A stretch of DNA of 64,000 nucleotides from Extensimonas vulgaris. GTDB lineage: Bacteria; Pseudomonadota; Gammaproteobacteria; Burkholderiales; Burkholderiaceae_C. The notes under the pieces are model-generated. The model searched no databases and was not told where the DNA came from. It saw nothing but the letters and a program-made list of their open reading frames with translations. Where the stretch lies: the NCBI RefSeq assembly GCF_003337425.1, contig NZ_QPJU01000001.1, positions 566,916 through 630,915 on the forward strand, written 5' to 3'. Of this stretch, positions 18,742 through 30,561 are shown piece after piece; position 1 is the first letter of the stretch, and every line of letters starts with the position of its first letter. The translations under genes and the position numbers were made by a program.

Positions 18742-19566
18742 ATGACCCAGCAACTGCAAGCCACCATAGACGCCGCGTGGGACGACCGCGCCAACCTTTC
18801 GCCGACGAGCGCACCCCCAGAGGTGCGTGACGCCGTCGAGCACGTGATCGCCGAGCTCGACGCGGGCCGCCTGCGCGTGGCCACGCGCACGGCCGTGGGC
18901 CAGTGGACGGTGCACCAGTGGATCAAGAAGGCGGTGCTGCTGTCCTTTCGCCTCAGCGACAACGCCCTCATGCGCGCGGGCGACCTGGCTTTCTACGACA
19001 AGGTGCCCACCAAATTCGCCGGCGCTTCGGCCGCCGAACTGCAGGCCCTGGGCGTGCGCGTGGTGCCGCCCGCCGTGGCGCGCCGCGGCAGTTTCATCGC
19101 CAAGGGCGCGATCCTGATGCCGTCTTACGTGAACATCGGCGCCTACGTCGATGAGGGCACCATGGTCGATACCTGGGCCACGGTGGGCTCGTGCGCGCAG
19201 GTCGGCAAGAACGTGCACCTCTCGGGCGGCGTGGGCCTGGGCGGCGTGCTCGAGCCGCTGCAGGCAAACCCGACCATCATCGAGGACAACTGCTTCATCG
19301 GCGCACGCTCCGAGATCGTCGAGGGCGTGGTCGTCGAAGAAAACTCCGTCATCTCCATGGGCGTCTATATCGGCCAGAGCACGCCGATCTACGACCGCGC
19401 CACGGGCGAAGTGAGCTACGGCCGCGTGCCCGCAGGCTCGGTCGTGATCAGCGGCAGCCTGCCCAAGGAGGGCGGCAAATACAGCCTCTACGCGGCCATC
19501 ATCGTCAAGCGCGTCGATGCGCAGACGCGCGCCAAGACCAGCCTCAACGACCTGCTGCGCGCCTGA
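18742..19566 (+). CDS. dapD: Tetrahydrodipicolinate N-succinyltransferase
   Basis: 274 residues with an N-terminal helical domain and a left-handed beta-helix of hexapeptide repeats ([31 protein letters not shown]). It transfers succinyl from succinyl-CoA to tetrahydrodipicolinate, the step before DapC. The start [10 protein letters not shown] is preferred over a TTG three codons upstream. It lies in the dapC-dapD-pilU-dapE-prmB run. Confidence 0.95.
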   Translation: MTQQLQATIDAAWDDRANLSPTSAPPEVRDAVEHVIAELDAGRLRVATRTAVGQWTVHQWIKKAVLLSFRLSDNALMRAGDLAFYDKVPTKFAGASAAELQALGVRVVPPAVARRGSFIAKGAILMPSYVNIGAYVDEGTMVDTWATVGSCAQVGKNVHLSGGVGLGGVLEPLQANPTIIEDNCFIGARSEIVEGVVVEENSVISMGVYIGQSTPIYDRATGEVSYGRVPAGSVVISGSLPKEGGKYSLYAAIIVKRVDAQTRAKTSLNDLLRA

Positions 19567-19620
19567 AGCCCACACTGCAGCGACTGCGATTTGCGCGCAC
19601 CACCACGAAAGGAGCCTCCC

Positions 19621-20793
19621 ATGGGCATGATGGAGCGGATTTTGCGTCTGATGGGCGAAAAGCAGGCCTCGGACGTGTACCTTTCGGCCGGCGCACCGGC
19701 GCTGATCCGCATCCACGGCGAGTGCGTGCCGATCAACAGCCAGATGCTGCCGCCCAACGCTCCGCGCGACCTGCTGGCCGAGGTCGTCTCGCCCGAGCGC
19801 ATGGAAGAGCTCGAAGAAACGGGCGAGCTCAACCTCGCCATTCCACTCGCTGGCGTGGGGCGCTTTCGTATCAGCGCGATGCGCCAGCGCGGCACGTATG
19901 CGGTCGTGATCCGGTTCATCTCGTACCAAGTGCCAGAACTCGCCTCTCTCAACATGCCCGCGGCACTAGGGGAGATCGTGCTGCAAAAGCGCGGCCTGGT
20001 ACTGGTCGTGGGCGCCACGGGCTCGGGCAAGAGCACCACGCTCGCGGCCATGATAGACAAGCGCAACAGCGAACTCACGGGCCATATCCTCACCGTCGAA
20101 GACCCGATCGAATACCAGTTCAAAAACAAGAAATCCATCGTCAACCAGCGCGAAGTGGGCACGGACACGCAATCGCTGCAGATCGCACTCAAAAATGCGC
20201 TGCGCCAGGCGCCCGACGTGATCCTGATCGGCGAAATCCGCGATCGCGAAACCATGTCCGCCGCCATCGCCTACGCGCAGTCGGGCCACCTGTGCCTGGC
20301 CACGCTGCACGGCAACAACAGCTACCACGCGCTCAACCGCATCCTGAGTTTCTACCCCGTCGAGGTGCGTGCAGCCATGCTCGGCGACCTGTCCTCGGCG
20401 CTACGTGCCATCGTCTCGCAGCGCCTGGTGCGTACCGTGCAAGGCACGCGCCTGCCCGCGGCCGAGGTCATGCTCAACACCAAGCTCGTGGCCGACCTGA
20501 TCGAGCAGGGCAATTTCTCGGGCATTCGCGAAGCCATGGAGTCGTCGCTGGCCGAGGGCTCGCAAACCTTCGAAGAAGACCTCGCCCGGCTCGTGCGCGA
20601 TGGACTCGTGGCGCGCAAGGAAGCACTCGCCAATGCCGACTCGCCCACCAACCTCACCTGGCGCCTGCAAAACGACTTTGCCCTCGCCGCCAACGCCGCC
20701 AAGGCGCAGCAGCAACAAAAAGCCCAACCCGCCCCCAGCGAGGACGACCAACCCTCGTTCACCGAAATCGTGCTCGACGTGGACCCCGACTGA
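19621..20793 (+). CDS. pilU: PilT/PilU-type twitching motility ATPase
   Basis: 390 residues. Walker A is GATGSGKST; Walker B lies in [13 protein letters not shown]; the Asp box and His box ([12 protein letters not shown]) of secretion ATPases follow. It powers type IV pilus retraction from the cytoplasmic side. The C-terminus is extended and Gln/Pro-rich, which fits PilU more than PilT. A strong AAAGGAG sits before the ATG. It interrupts the dap run without overlapping it; no pil gene is nearby. Confidence 0.85.
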   Translation: MGMMERILRLMGEKQASDVYLSAGAPALIRIHGECVPINSQMLPPNAPRDLLAEVVSPERMEELEETGELNLAIPLAGVGRFRISAMRQRGTYAVVIRFISYQVPELASLNMPAALGEIVLQKRGLVLVVGATGSGKSTTLAAMIDKRNSELTGHILTVEDPIEYQFKNKKSIVNQREVGTDTQSLQIALKNALRQAPDVILIGEIRDRETMSAAIAYAQSGHLCLATLHGNNSYHALNRILSFYPVEVRAAMLGDLSSALRAIVSQRLVRTVQGTRLPAAEVMLNTKLVADLIEQGNFSGIREAMESSLAEGSQTFEEDLARLVRDGLVARKEALANADSPTNLTWRLQNDFALAANAAKAQQQQKAQPAPSEDDQPSFTEIVLDVDPD

Positions 20794-20813
20794 GCACCCG
20801 CTTCTTCTTTTTT

Positions 20814-22010
20814 ATGTCCCGCACCCTGCAACTGGCCGAGCAGCTCATCGCCCGGCCCTCCGTCACGCCCGAAGATGCGGGCTGCCTCGAACTGCTCGCG
20901 CAGCGCCTCGCGCCGCTGGGCTTCGTCTGCGAGCGCATGGACAGCGGCCCGCCCGAGTTCCGCGTCAGCAATTTATGGGCAAAAAGGCCCGCAGCGCTTG
21001 ATGGCTCTGCGCTAGCAGCTTCCAAAACAATAGTATTCGCAGGCCATACCGACGTCGTGCCTACCGGCCCGCTCGAGCACTGGAGCAGCAACCCCTTTCT
21101 GCCCACGCAGCGCGGCGGCAAGCTCTACGGGCGCGGCGCGAGCGACATGAAGACCTCGATCGCCGCCTTCGTCGTCGCCGTCGAGGAATTCCTCGCCACC
21201 ACACCCGCGCCGCACCTGGCGCTCGCCTTTTTGCTCACGAGCGACGAGGAAGGCCCCTCGGTCGATGGCACCAAGGTCGTGGTCGAGCGCCTGCGCGCGC
21301 GCGGCGAGCGGCTCGACGGGTGCATCGTCGGCGAGCCCACCTCGGTGCAGCGCAGCGGCGACATGATCAAGAACGGCCGCCGCGGCACGCTCAGCGGCAA
21401 GCTCACGGTGCGCGGCATCCAGGGCCACGTGGCCTACCCGCAGCTCGCGCGCAACCCCATCCACCAGGCGCTGCCCGCGCTCGCCGAGCTCGCCGCGACC
21501 ACCTGGGACGAGGGCAACGCCTTTTTCCCGCCCACGAGCTGGCAGATCAGCAACATCCACGCAGGCACGGGCGCGACCAACGTCATCCCGGGCAGCCTGG
21601 AGGTCGATTTCAACTTCCGCTTTTCCACCGAATCCACGGCCGAATCGCTGCAGCGGCGCGTGCACGCGGTGCTCGACCGCCACGGGCTCGAATACGACCT
21701 GCGCTGGACACTCGGCGGCCAGCCCTTCCTCACGCCCGTGGGCGAACTCGTGCACGCCGTGCAGCAGGCCATACGCGCCGAAACCGGCATCGAGACCGAG
21801 CTCTCGACCACCGGCGGCACGAGCGACGGGCGCTTCATCGCGCAAATCTGCCCGCAGGTGATCGAACTCGGCCCGCCCAATGCCTCGATCCACAAGATCG
21901 ACGAGCATGTGTGCCTCGCGGACATCGAGCCGCTCAAGAACATCTACCGCCGCACGCTCGAAGCGCTCGAAGCCCAGGCCGCCGCGCAGGCCGGGGCCGC
22001 CCAGGCATGA
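20814..22010 (+). CDS. dapE: Succinyl-diaminopimelate desuccinylase
   Basis: 398 residues of the M20 metallopeptidase family. Zinc-ligand motifs: [20 protein letters not shown] and TSDEEGPS with the catalytic Glu. A dimerisation domain follows, then a last His region near the C-terminus. It releases succinate from N-succinyl-LL-DAP. Residues about 56-72 ([15 protein letters not shown]) are encoded by a short dispersed repeat inserted in frame just before the first zinc motif; related enzymes are shorter here. Its stop overlaps the prmB start. Confidence 0.92.
   Translation: MSRTLQLAEQLIARPSVTPEDAGCLELLAQRLAPLGFVCERMDSGPPEFRVSNLWAKRPAALDGSALAASKTIVFAGHTDVVPTGPLEHWSSNPFLPTQRGGKLYGRGASDMKTSIAAFVVAVEEFLATTPAPHLALAFLLTSDEEGPSVDGTKVVVERLRARGERLDGCIVGEPTSVQRSGDMIKNGRRGTLSGKLTVRGIQGHVAYPQLARNPIHQALPALAELAATTWDEGNAFFPPTSWQISNIHAGTGATNVIPGSLEVDFNFRFSTESTAESLQRRVHAVLDRHGLEYDLRWTLGGQPFLTPVGELVHAVQQAIRAETGIETELSTTGGTSDGRFIAQICPQVIELGPPNASIHKIDEHVCLADIEPLKNIYRRTLEALEAQAAAQAGAAQA
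20977..21030. repeat. Short dispersed repeat within dapE
   Basis: The reverse complement reads AGCTGCTAGCGCAGAGCCAT then CAAGCGC and ends in CCTTTTTGCCC. It matches the repeat at 24650-24701 in the ABC-F gene in opposite orientation: both share AGCTGCT, CGCAG, CATCAAGC and a T-run. It is in frame and adds codons in a surface loop. Confidence 0.6.
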
Positions 22011-22968
22011 GCGCCGCCGACCAAAACCTTCCCGCCGCCGCCCTGCCCGCCTTGCAGGGCGAAACCTTGGGCGCCTTGCTCGACGCGGGCACGCGCCTGC
22101 TCGAGGCCGCGGGCGTGGCTTTCGGCCACGGCACGACCAACGCGCGCGACGAGGCGGCCTGGCTGATCCTCTGGCGCCTGGGCCTGCCGCTGGACACGCC
22201 CATCACCGACGATGGAGCCGAAGATGCGGCCGAAAATGGCATGGCAAATCGCCCCATTACGCCCGCCGAGCTTGCGCAAGTAGCTACGCTTTTCGATGCG
22301 CGCATACGCACCCGCAAGCCCGCCGCCTACCTCACGCACGAGGCCTGGCTCATGGGCGTGCCGTTTTACGTCGATGAGCGCGCGATCGTGCCGCGCAGCT
22401 TCATTGCCGAGCTGCTCGTCGATGGCAGCCTCGATGTCTTTCTCAGCCCCGATACGCGCCAGGTGCTCGATTTGTGCACGGGCAACGGCAGCCTCGCCGT
22501 GCTCGCGGCGCTGGTCTGGCCCGATGTCACTGTGACTGCCGCCGACATTTCGCCCGAGGCGCTCGAAGTCGCGCGCATCAACGTCGCCAAGCACGGCCTG
22601 CAGGAGCGCATCCGGCTCCAGCGCTCGGACGGGCTCGCCGAACTCCCCGGCCCGTGGGACTTGATCCTGTGCAACCCGCCTTACGTGAACGCCGCGAGCA
22701 TGGCGCAGCTGCCGCCCGAATACCGCGCCGAGCCCGCGCTCGCGCTCGCGGGCGGCGCCGACGGCATGGACTTCGTCCGCCGCCTGCTCGCCGATGCCCC
22801 CACGCACCTGGGCCCCCACGGCGTCCTCGTGCTCGAAATCGGCAACGAACGCGCGCACTTCGAGGCCGCCTTCCCGCAGCTGCAGCCGATCTGGCTTGAA
22901 ACCAGCGCCGGCGCAGACCAAGTGCTGCTGCTCACGCGCGACGCGCTGCTCGCGCCCCCTGCCATCGC

Positions 22969-22972
<4 letters not shown>
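22007..22972 (+). CDS. prmB: Ribosomal protein uL3 glutamine methyltransferase
   Basis: 321 residues. The SAM motif [16 protein letters not shown] and the amide-methyltransferase motif CNPPYV (NPPY) are intact. An N-terminal helical domain of about 110 residues recognises the ribosomal protein. PrmB N5-methylates a glutamine of uL3. Its start overlaps dapE by ATGA and its stop overlaps the ABC-F start the same way, so the three genes are coupled. Confidence 0.88.
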
Positions 22973-25020
<2,048 letters not shown>

Positions 25021-25139
25021 AAATCTTTCTGGCGCGAGAAACCAAGGCCCCGCAAAGCAGAACGCAAAAAAATTTGCCTGCCCTGTCAACGCAGTGTGAA
25101 GCTGTGGCGTTTTTCAGAGCATCACAGGAGTTTTCTGCC

Positions 25140-25217
25140 ATGCAAACCACCGCACCTCTGACCCTCTGGCCCGAAGACGAGCGCGACCGCAAGCGTGCGC
25201 CGGCTCGCGGCTGCTGA
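25140..25217 (+). CDS. Possible 25-residue small protein
   Basis: ATG preceded by AGGAG at 9 bases; the product reads MQTTAPLTLWPEDERDRKR and ends APARGC, an acidic-basic hydrophilic tail. It lies alone 119 bp after the ABC-F gene and just before a terminator. No family is recognised; only the ribosome-binding site and position support it. Confidence 0.35.
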   Translation: MQTTAPLTLWPEDERDRKRAPARGC

Positions 25218-25269
25218 TCCGCCACCGTCCATGCTGCGGTTTTCGCAGCGTTATCCTCTTCCCTGCCAT

Positions 25270-25297
25270 AAAAAACCCCGCAAAAGCGGGGTTTTTT
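25270..25297. terminator. Bidirectional terminator between the small ORF and phaB
   Basis: AAAAAACCCCGC-AAAA-GCGGGGTTTTTT: a perfect GC stem flanked by A and T runs, which works on both strands. It ends the dap/ABC-F transcript and phaB. Confidence 0.9.
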
Positions 25298-25318
25298 GTT
25301 GGCACGCGGCGAATAGCT

Positions 25319-26056
25319 TCATCCCATGTGCAAGCCGCCGTTGACGGAAAAATCCGCCCCCGTCGAATAGCTGCCATCTTCGGACGCGAGCCAGGCCACG
25401 ATGGAGGCGATCTCGCGCGGCTCGCCGAGGCGCTTGAGCGGCACGGTGGCGATGATTTTTTCGAGCACCTCGGGGCGAATGGCCTTGACCATGTCGGTGC
25501 CGATATAGCCCGGGCTCACGGTGTTCACCGTCACGCCTTTGGCCGCGAGTTCCTGCGCCAGCGCCATCGTGAAACCGTGCATGCCGGCCTTGGCCGCCGA
25601 ATAGTTGGTCTGCCCGGCCTGGCCCTTTTCGCCGTTCACGCTGCTGATGTTGATGATGCGGCCCCAGCCTTTTTCGACCATGTCGCCCACGACCTGCTTG
25701 GTCACGTTGAACAGGCTGTTGAGGTTGGTTTCGATCACCGCGTCCCAATCCTCGCGCGTCATCTTGAGGAACATGCGGTCGCGCGTGATGCCGGCGTTGT
25801 TCACGAGCACGTCTATGCTGCCGTGTTGGGCCTTGGCCTTGTCAAAGGCTTCCACCGTCGAATCCCAGTTGCTCACGTTACCCACGGAGGCGTAAAACGT
25901 GTAGCCCAGCGCTTTTTGCTCGGCCACCCATTTGGCGTGGTCGCGCGTCGGCCCGCAGCCCGCGATGACCTTGAAGCCATCCTTGAACAAACGCTGGCAA
26001 ATGGCCGTGCCAATGCCCCCCATGCCTCCAGTGACGTATGCGACTTTCTGACCCAT
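25319..26056 (-). CDS. phaB: Acetoacetyl-CoA reductase (NADPH)
   Basis: 245 residues, classic SDR: cofactor motif VTGGMGGIGTAIC, NNAG, catalytic Ser in INISSVNG and Tyr-x3-Lys in NYSAAKAG. The sequence GEKGQAGQTNYSAAKAGMHG is typical of PhaB. It reduces acetoacetyl-CoA to (R)-3-hydroxybutyryl-CoA for PHB synthesis. phaC and phaA are not in the window; the phasin gene lies 11 kb away. A terminator follows the gene directly. Confidence 0.92.
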   Translation of the reverse strand: MGQKVAYVTGGMGGIGTAICQRLFKDGFKVIAGCGPTRDHAKWVAEQKALGYTFYASVGNVSNWDSTVEAFDKAKAQHGSIDVLVNNAGITRDRMFLKMTREDWDAVIETNLNSLFNVTKQVVGDMVEKGWGRIINISSVNGEKGQAGQTNYSAAKAGMHGFTMALAQELAAKGVTVNTVSPGYIGTDMVKAIRPEVLEKIIATVPLKRLGEPREIASIVAWLASEDGSYSTGADFSVNGGLHMG

Positions 26057-26192
26057 TGCGGTTCTCCTCAGTAAACGATTGTTGTCCCAGCAGCCACTCT
26101 ACCCAAATTCACCCCACCCGACGCTGCGGAAAACACCCATTCGCGCCGCGAGTCTGTAACCAAGCGTGTCGATCGGCCAAAGTGCACGTCGG

Positions 26193-26298
26193 CTAGCAGC
26201 CTGTCGGACTTTGGGCGTCGAAAGCGAGAAGGTGCCGCAGCGAGGCCAGTTTTTTCCGGATTCACAGCCGACTATTCCAAAGTCCGACAGGCTCCTAG
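26193..26298. repeat. CTAG-flanked MITE-like element, short copy upstream of sorA
   Basis: Same ends as the gloB element: CAGCCTGTCGGACTTTGG at the left, complement of GAGCCTGTCGGACTTTGG at the right, CTAG at both borders. It lacks the central 63 bases of the gloB copy, including the inner palindrome. It ends 100 bp before sorA. Confidence 0.85.
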
Positions 26299-26398
26299 TG
26301 GCCCAGGTCTGTGCGCATTTTGTCGTTGGGTGCTAGTATTTGTTTCCTACAAAACACCACGCGGACTGCACCGTCGTGCTTAGAAAAAAGGAGCAAAC

Positions 26399-27607
26399 AT
26401 GCAAAAACTGTCACGCAGACAATGGCTTTCTGCCACCGTGGGTGGCATCGGGCTGAGCGCATTGGCAGGCACGGCCCATGCCGCCAAAACCGTGGAAATG
26501 CCTTTTGCCAATGGACGGCGGCACCTCATCGCCTTTCCGGAAAAGCGCGAACTGATCGTGCTGACGACGCGGCCCCCACAACTTGAAACGCCATTCAGCG
26601 TCTTCAATGAAGGGCTGCTGACGCCGAATGACGCCTTTTTCGTGCGCTATCACCACAACGGCCTGCCTCCGGCCATCGACGGCGACAAACACGTCATCAA
26701 AATCGGCGGCAATGCCTGTGGCAAGCCGTTCGAGCTCACCATGCAAGCGCTCAAGACGCAATTTCGACCTGTCGAGCTCGTCGCCGTGAAACAATGCTCA
26801 GGCAACAGCCGTGCCTTTTTCGAGCCTCGCGTCACGGGCGGACAACTCGGCAACGGCGCGATGGGCAATGCACGCTGGCTCGGTGTGCCTCTCAAGGACA
26901 TCTTGGCCCAAGCCAATGTGAGCGGTGCAGCGCGCTATGTGACGTTCGACGGTTTGGATTACCCCCTGATGGGCGGGGGAGATTTCGTCAAAGCGCTCGA
27001 GATCGACCATGCGCTCGACGGCGAGGTGATGGTGGCCTACCAGATGAACGGCGCCGATCTGCCCTATCTCAATGGTTTTCCGGTAGTTCTGGTCGTGCCT
27101 GGCTATTACGGCACTTATTGGATCAAGCACCTTTCCGAAATCCGCATCATCGATCATGAATTCGATGGTTTTTGGATGAAGACCGCCTACCGCATTCCAA
27201 ACAACGACTGCGCTTGCGTCGATCCCGGCAAAACGCCCCCATCGACGCGACCGATCGGGCGTATGAACGTACGCTCCTTCATCACTTCGCTGCAGGACGG
27301 CGAGCAAATCCGCGCCGGAGCGCCCCTGGAAGTGCGCGGCATCGCTTTCGATGGCGGTCAAGGCATTCGGGAAGTCGCATATTCGCTCGATGGGGGACAA
27401 AACTGGCGCCAGGCCCGTCTGGGCGAAGACATCGGACGTTATTCGTTCCGCGAATTCAAGTTCGGCTTTACGCCCGAAAAAGGCTCGTACGACCTGCGCG
27501 TGCGCGCCTGGAATCGTTCTGGGCAAAGCCAGCCCATGCAGGCGCTATGGCAACCAGCAGGCTATATGCGCAACGTGGTTGAGTCCGTCAAAGTAAACGC
27601 GGTCTGA
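26399..27607 (+). CDS. sorA: Sulfite:cytochrome c oxidoreductase, molybdopterin subunit
   Basis: 402 residues. A twin-arginine signal (LSRRQWLS) and cleavage near AHA-AK send it folded to the periplasm. The sulfite-oxidase-type molybdenum cofactor domain has its Mo-ligand Cys133 (KQCSGNSRAFFEP). A C-terminal Ig-like dimerisation domain follows (GGQGIREVAYSLDGGQNW). It oxidises sulfite to sulfate and passes electrons to the small cytochrome c encoded next, as in SorAB. SoxC is the main alternative, but the adjacent monoheme gene favours SorA. Confidence 0.88.
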   Translation: MQKLSRRQWLSATVGGIGLSALAGTAHAAKTVEMPFANGRRHLIAFPEKRELIVLTTRPPQLETPFSVFNEGLLTPNDAFFVRYHHNGLPPAIDGDKHVIKIGGNACGKPFELTMQALKTQFRPVELVAVKQCSGNSRAFFEPRVTGGQLGNGAMGNARWLGVPLKDILAQANVSGAARYVTFDGLDYPLMGGGDFVKALEIDHALDGEVMVAYQMNGADLPYLNGFPVVLVVPGYYGTYWIKHLSEIRIIDHEFDGFWMKTAYRIPNNDCACVDPGKTPPSTRPIGRMNVRSFITSLQDGEQIRAGAPLEVRGIAFDGGQGIREVAYSLDGGQNWRQARLGEDIGRYSFREFKFGFTPEKGSYDLRVRAWNRSGQSQPMQALWQPAGYMRNVVESVKVNAV

Positions 27608-27644
27608 TGGACTGCCCTGAAAGAAAAAGAAGAGGAGCAAAGTA

Positions 27645-27983
27645 ATGCATGCTTTCCTGCGCACCACGCTTTTGTCAGCCGCCGTACTCGGAACGGGCGC
27701 CGCGCCACTGCTCGCACAAGCCGTCACCAAAACCTACCAGGCCCCAGCCGATACCGTATTCCTCCAACCGAGCGCGCACCCCGGCTTCGCCAAGACTGCC
27801 GTCTGCGCTGCCTGCCACTCGGCCGAGTACATCGTCTATCAGCCGCCAACCGCTGCCAGACCCTATTGGGAAGCAATGGTCAAGCGCATGAAAAACGTCT
27901 TCAACGCGCCCATACAAGAGAGCGACATCCCGGATATCGTCGACTATCTTGTGAAGACCTACGGGAACGAGCGGCCCCGTTGA
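27645..27983 (+). CDS. sorB: Monoheme cytochrome c subunit of sulfite dehydrogenase
   Basis: 112 residues. A Sec signal peptide ends near LLAQA; one heme site CAACH (Cys54, Cys57, His58) is present, and Met78 or Met82 is the probable second axial ligand. It accepts electrons from SorA in the periplasm and passes them to a cytochrome c. It lies 37 bp after sorA with GAGGAG before the ATG. Confidence 0.88.
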   Translation: MHAFLRTTLLSAAVLGTGAAPLLAQAVTKTYQAPADTVFLQPSAHPGFAKTAVCAACHSAEYIVYQPPTAARPYWEAMVKRMKNVFNAPIQESDIPDIVDYLVKTYGNERPR

Positions 27984-28004
27984 CCCACAAGGCCGCGAGG
28001 AGAT

Positions 28005-28133
28005 TCAGCGCGCCTCCTGCAGCTCCAAAGGCGGCAGCGTCGTGCGCGGCGGCGGATGGGCGCGTTGCAGGTACGCGTCGATGCGCGGCCGAACGGCTGC
28101 CAAAGCGAACTCGGTGATGCAAGGCCAGGGCAC
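28005..28133 (-). pseudogene. Possible C-terminal gene remnant
   Basis: A 42-codon frame from a GTG that directly follows a stop reads PCITEFALAAVRPRIDAYLQ, then a Pro-rich end. It is protein-like and GC-rich like the core, but too short and without a ribosome-binding site. It may be the tail of a gene cut when the neighbouring islet integrated. No family is recognised. Confidence 0.25.
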
Positions 28134-28169
28134 TCAAGATTTGCCCGGGGCATGATCAAAAAAGCTGCC

Positions 28170-28182
28170 TCACTCCCACTCG
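28170..28182 (-). other. guaA-3'-end-like attachment site, copy A
   Basis: On the minus strand ACAATCGAGTGGGAGTGA encodes Thr-Ile-Glu-Trp-Glu-stop, the usual end of GMP synthetase, but no guaA precedes it. The core CGAGTGGGAGTGA recurs with one change at 31441-31453 in the same orientation. Islands integrated at the 3' end of guaA leave such copies. Inferred island border. Confidence 0.5.
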
Positions 28183-28281
28183 ATTGTTGATAACAGAAAA
28201 AACTCATTTAACATCAGCAACTTACGATCACACATCTCATCAGTACCACGAAAAATACCATGACGGCCGTCGGCAACCAAT

Positions 28282-29133
28282 TTAAGCCAGTTCTACTACT
28301 CTGGCAGCGGCAGCAGGAACAGTGTGCACCTCACTGAAGTCAACATTCCGATGCGCTGCTTCCTGCTGTAGTTCCCCAACATTGGACTTCAGGCGATATC
28401 TTTGCTTGTCGCTGAGCGTTATGTCTTCCTCGCTGGGTGTACCAAACAGCAGGGTGGCTGTTAACGCAGGATTCCGCTCCTTTGCCAGAGCCAATTTCCA
28501 CATCTTCGCTCTGGCGTCCTCCATCCCCTGGTTCTGCTGCGATGGCCTCAATAAGCCGAACTGTGCCGCGAGGCGTTGAGTGAGAATGGCAAACCGAACT
28601 GGAACACCGCCATCGACCAAAACCGCCTCACGGTTGAAATACATACTCAAGTCAGGACGCAACACTTGGATTGCCTCCTTCACCTTCGTTGTCCACTGCT
28701 GATTAACTTCTCTCTCTGGCGTTGGAAGATCATCACTGGTTGGCAATGGCTCATCAGCAATTACGCTCAGGCTGCAATTCATTAACACAATTTGCCGCAA
28801 CAGGTCGTTTTCGTTGCTCGCCCATGTAGCACGCGGCGAGGACATAGAAAAATTGCTAAGCGGAATCGACGCAAGGGCAGCCTCCAGCCCATGACCATGC
28901 GCGACCGCAGACAGCGCATCCATCATCCCGCCCACCATATGGACAACACCGTCACCAGCCGCGCCATACATGCATCGCAGCACATCTTCTCGAACAAGGG
29001 ATTTCGCGATATAGCGCCCGTCAAACTCGCACAGCGCCGCGACATTAATGCGTTCACCTGATCCCGGCACAGGCTCCCATCCGATCACGCTATATCGGGC
29101 GTTGTTGTCTACAAACGCAGAAAGTGTGGTCAT
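28282..29133 (-). CDS. DUF3037-like protein, last gene of the islet operon
   Basis: 283 residues, cytoplasmic, no membrane segments. The start (RYSVIGWEPVPGSGERINVAAL) resembles DUF3037 domains, which often sit beside HipA-like kinases, but the protein is much longer than a single DUF3037 domain; the rest is unrecognised. Its ATG overlaps the kinase stop as ATGA, so the two are made together. It might be a partner or substrate of the kinase. Lower GC than the core genes. The family link is tentative. Confidence 0.6.
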   Translation of the reverse strand: MTTLSAFVDNNARYSVIGWEPVPGSGERINVAALCEFDGRYIAKSLVREDVLRCMYGAAGDGVVHMVGGMMDALSAVAHGHGLEAALASIPLSNFSMSSPRATWASNENDLLRQIVLMNCSLSVIADEPLPTSDDLPTPEREVNQQWTTKVKEAIQVLRPDLSMYFNREAVLVDGGVPVRFAILTQRLAAQFGLLRPSQQNQGMEDARAKMWKLALAKERNPALTATLLFGTPSEEDITLSDKQRYRLKSNVGELQQEAAHRNVDFSEVHTVPAAAARVVELA

Positions 29134-29885
29134 GGCTGTTGCCTCGCGAACATAGGAGTCATCGCATTGGCTGTGTTGGCAGCGAGTGAGCCTAAATTAG
29201 ACCGCGCAAGCCCACTAAAAGTCACACAATGCTGCCCGATAACTGATGGAACCGCAGCAAACTCAGCCTCAATCATTTGCCACACGGTTGAACCTACTCC
29301 AAGCAATGCTTGCTGCGCCAACGCAGCGCTAGTGCCTGCACTTTGAACGCTCGCTACCAACTGTGGCTGAAACTGGTTGGTTGCAAAAAACGCTAGCTTG
29401 TTCAGTTGCATCGGTTTGATTCCCAAGGTTCTCTCATGATCGATGATGGTGAACTGAATACCGTTCCAGAGCACGTTTCCAGGGTTGCGGTCGCCGTTCA
29501 CTATCAGTTCGTCAAAAGAAATAACTTGCCCAACTTGAGACCATGCCGAAAGAATGGAGGCCAGGGCCTGCATCTGGAGAGCATCCGCATGTGTACCGAT
29601 CCGTAGTCGGCTGGACAAGCTGGGATAGCCGACTTCGCGGGCACCAAACCATAAGGTGTTATCGCGGGGATCGGTGACCACGACAGGAACCAAAGTCGGT
29701 AGCCCCAGAGCATTGCCAAGCAATGCGCATAAGCATTCCGCGGCAATTTCGCGATCTCCAGCTCTTTTGACTACGCATCTTTGCGAAAGGCCTGCGATCA
29801 CCACGATTGCGTAACTCGCACCTGTAATACCCTCACCTACAGGTGTCAGAGTGGCTGGAATCAAGATGCCTTGTTCGATCTTCAC
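29130..29885 (-). CDS. HipA-like (HipA_2 type) kinase
   Basis: 251 residues. Kinase elements in order: Lys40 in CVVKRAG, Glu50, catalytic loop NGDRNPGN with Asp132, and metal-binding Asp149 in IIDHERTLG. This is the compact HipA_2 arrangement rather than full-length HipA of the toxin HipBA, and no HipB-type HTH gene is adjacent. Start GTG with GGAGG five bases upstream. It overlaps the DUF3037-like gene and follows the SLOG gene after 109 bp. The phosphorylated target is unknown. Confidence 0.75.
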   Translation of the reverse strand: MKIEQGILIPATLTPVGEGITGASYAIVVIAGLSQRCVVKRAGDREIAAECLCALLGNALGLPTLVPVVVTDPRDNTLWFGAREVGYPSLSSRLRIGTHADALQMQALASILSAWSQVGQVISFDELIVNGDRNPGNVLWNGIQFTIIDHERTLGIKPMQLNKLAFFATNQFQPQLVASVQSAGTSAALAQQALLGVGSTVWQMIEAEFAAVPSVIGQHCVTFSGLARSNLGSLAANTANAMTPMFARQQP

Positions 29886-29994
29886 CTATACCTCCGAAGC
29901 GCGCTTAATATTGTTCGCCCGCTGGAATTCGCAGAGTTGTATATCGTACTCTGGAACTTGCCCGATCTGAATCCGGCTCTGCCCCTCTTTCCAC

Positions 29995-30561
29995 TCATGC
30001 AAACATCTGAATCTGTTCGTGCTTCAGTGCGTCGATCCGAGCAAACAGCCTAATCTTCTCGTCGGCCTTCTGCTTGGCATGTTCCGACATGAAAGACAGT
30101 AGATCTTCGAGCTGTTCAACTGTGGCGATGTTCTTGAAGACCTTAGCCTTATTCACAAATACGACAGATTTCTTCTTCCGAGCCAAAAGTTCGATGACGT
30201 TGCTGAGAGTACCCGTGCTCTTGGCGTCCCAGATCATCAATCCGATGTCAGCAACCTCGGCCATGCGGATGTCTTTGGCGGTGAAGAACGCACGCGATCC
30301 CTGGGAGTGACTTGTCTCGACGCATTGAACAGGCCAATGCCCTACATTGTTTCTGGGCCGCTCACCGCTACAGAAAACGATTGCCCTCGTCGTACCGTGG
30401 TTGACCAGATACTGCTGGATCGAGGTGTCGGCTCCGTCAGCATCGCCCACCACCACCTCAAAGTCTTGGGCAACGATGTTGTCGATTCGCTCCTTGACCT
30501 TCGGATCAAGGTGCTTAATGTTCATCGAACCAGCAATGAAAACTCGCGTAGTCATCTTCAT
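29995..30561 (-). CDS. SLOG-superfamily nucleotide-binding protein
   Basis: 188 residues from MKMTTRVFIAGSMNIKHL. Rossmann-like: a first strand with IAGS, then EVVVGDADGADTSIQQYL and late TGTLSNVIELLARKKKSVVFV, the pattern of DprA/LOG-like (SLOG, YspA/DUF2493-like) domains that bind nucleotides and appear in many bacterial conflict systems. A C-terminal helical tail follows. Its start overlaps the phosphoribosyltransferase stop as ATGA. A second ATG two codons later is possible. No catalytic role can be assigned. Confidence 0.65.
   Translation of the reverse strand: MKMTTRVFIAGSMNIKHLDPKVKERIDNIVAQDFEVVVGDADGADTSIQQYLVNHGTTRAIVFCSGERPRNNVGHWPVQCVETSHSQGSRAFFTAKDIRMAEVADIGLMIWDAKSTGTLSNVIELLARKKKSVVFVNKAKVFKNIATVEQLEDLLSFMSEHAKQKADEKIRLFARIDALKHEQIQMFA

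Larger units (their letters stand above)
27984..28281. other. Junction region between core chromosome and islet
   Basis: 298 bp. It holds a possible gene remnant on the minus strand (28005-28133) and a guaA-3'-end-like sequence at 28170-28182. Base composition shifts from GC-rich to AT-richer at about 28,150. Confidence 0.5.

Noticed and set aside
19191..22010. A 939-codon open frame on the plus strand
   Set aside because: Its first part is an out-of-frame shadow of dapD and the PilU-like gene; only the last part is dapE, which has its own start at 20814.
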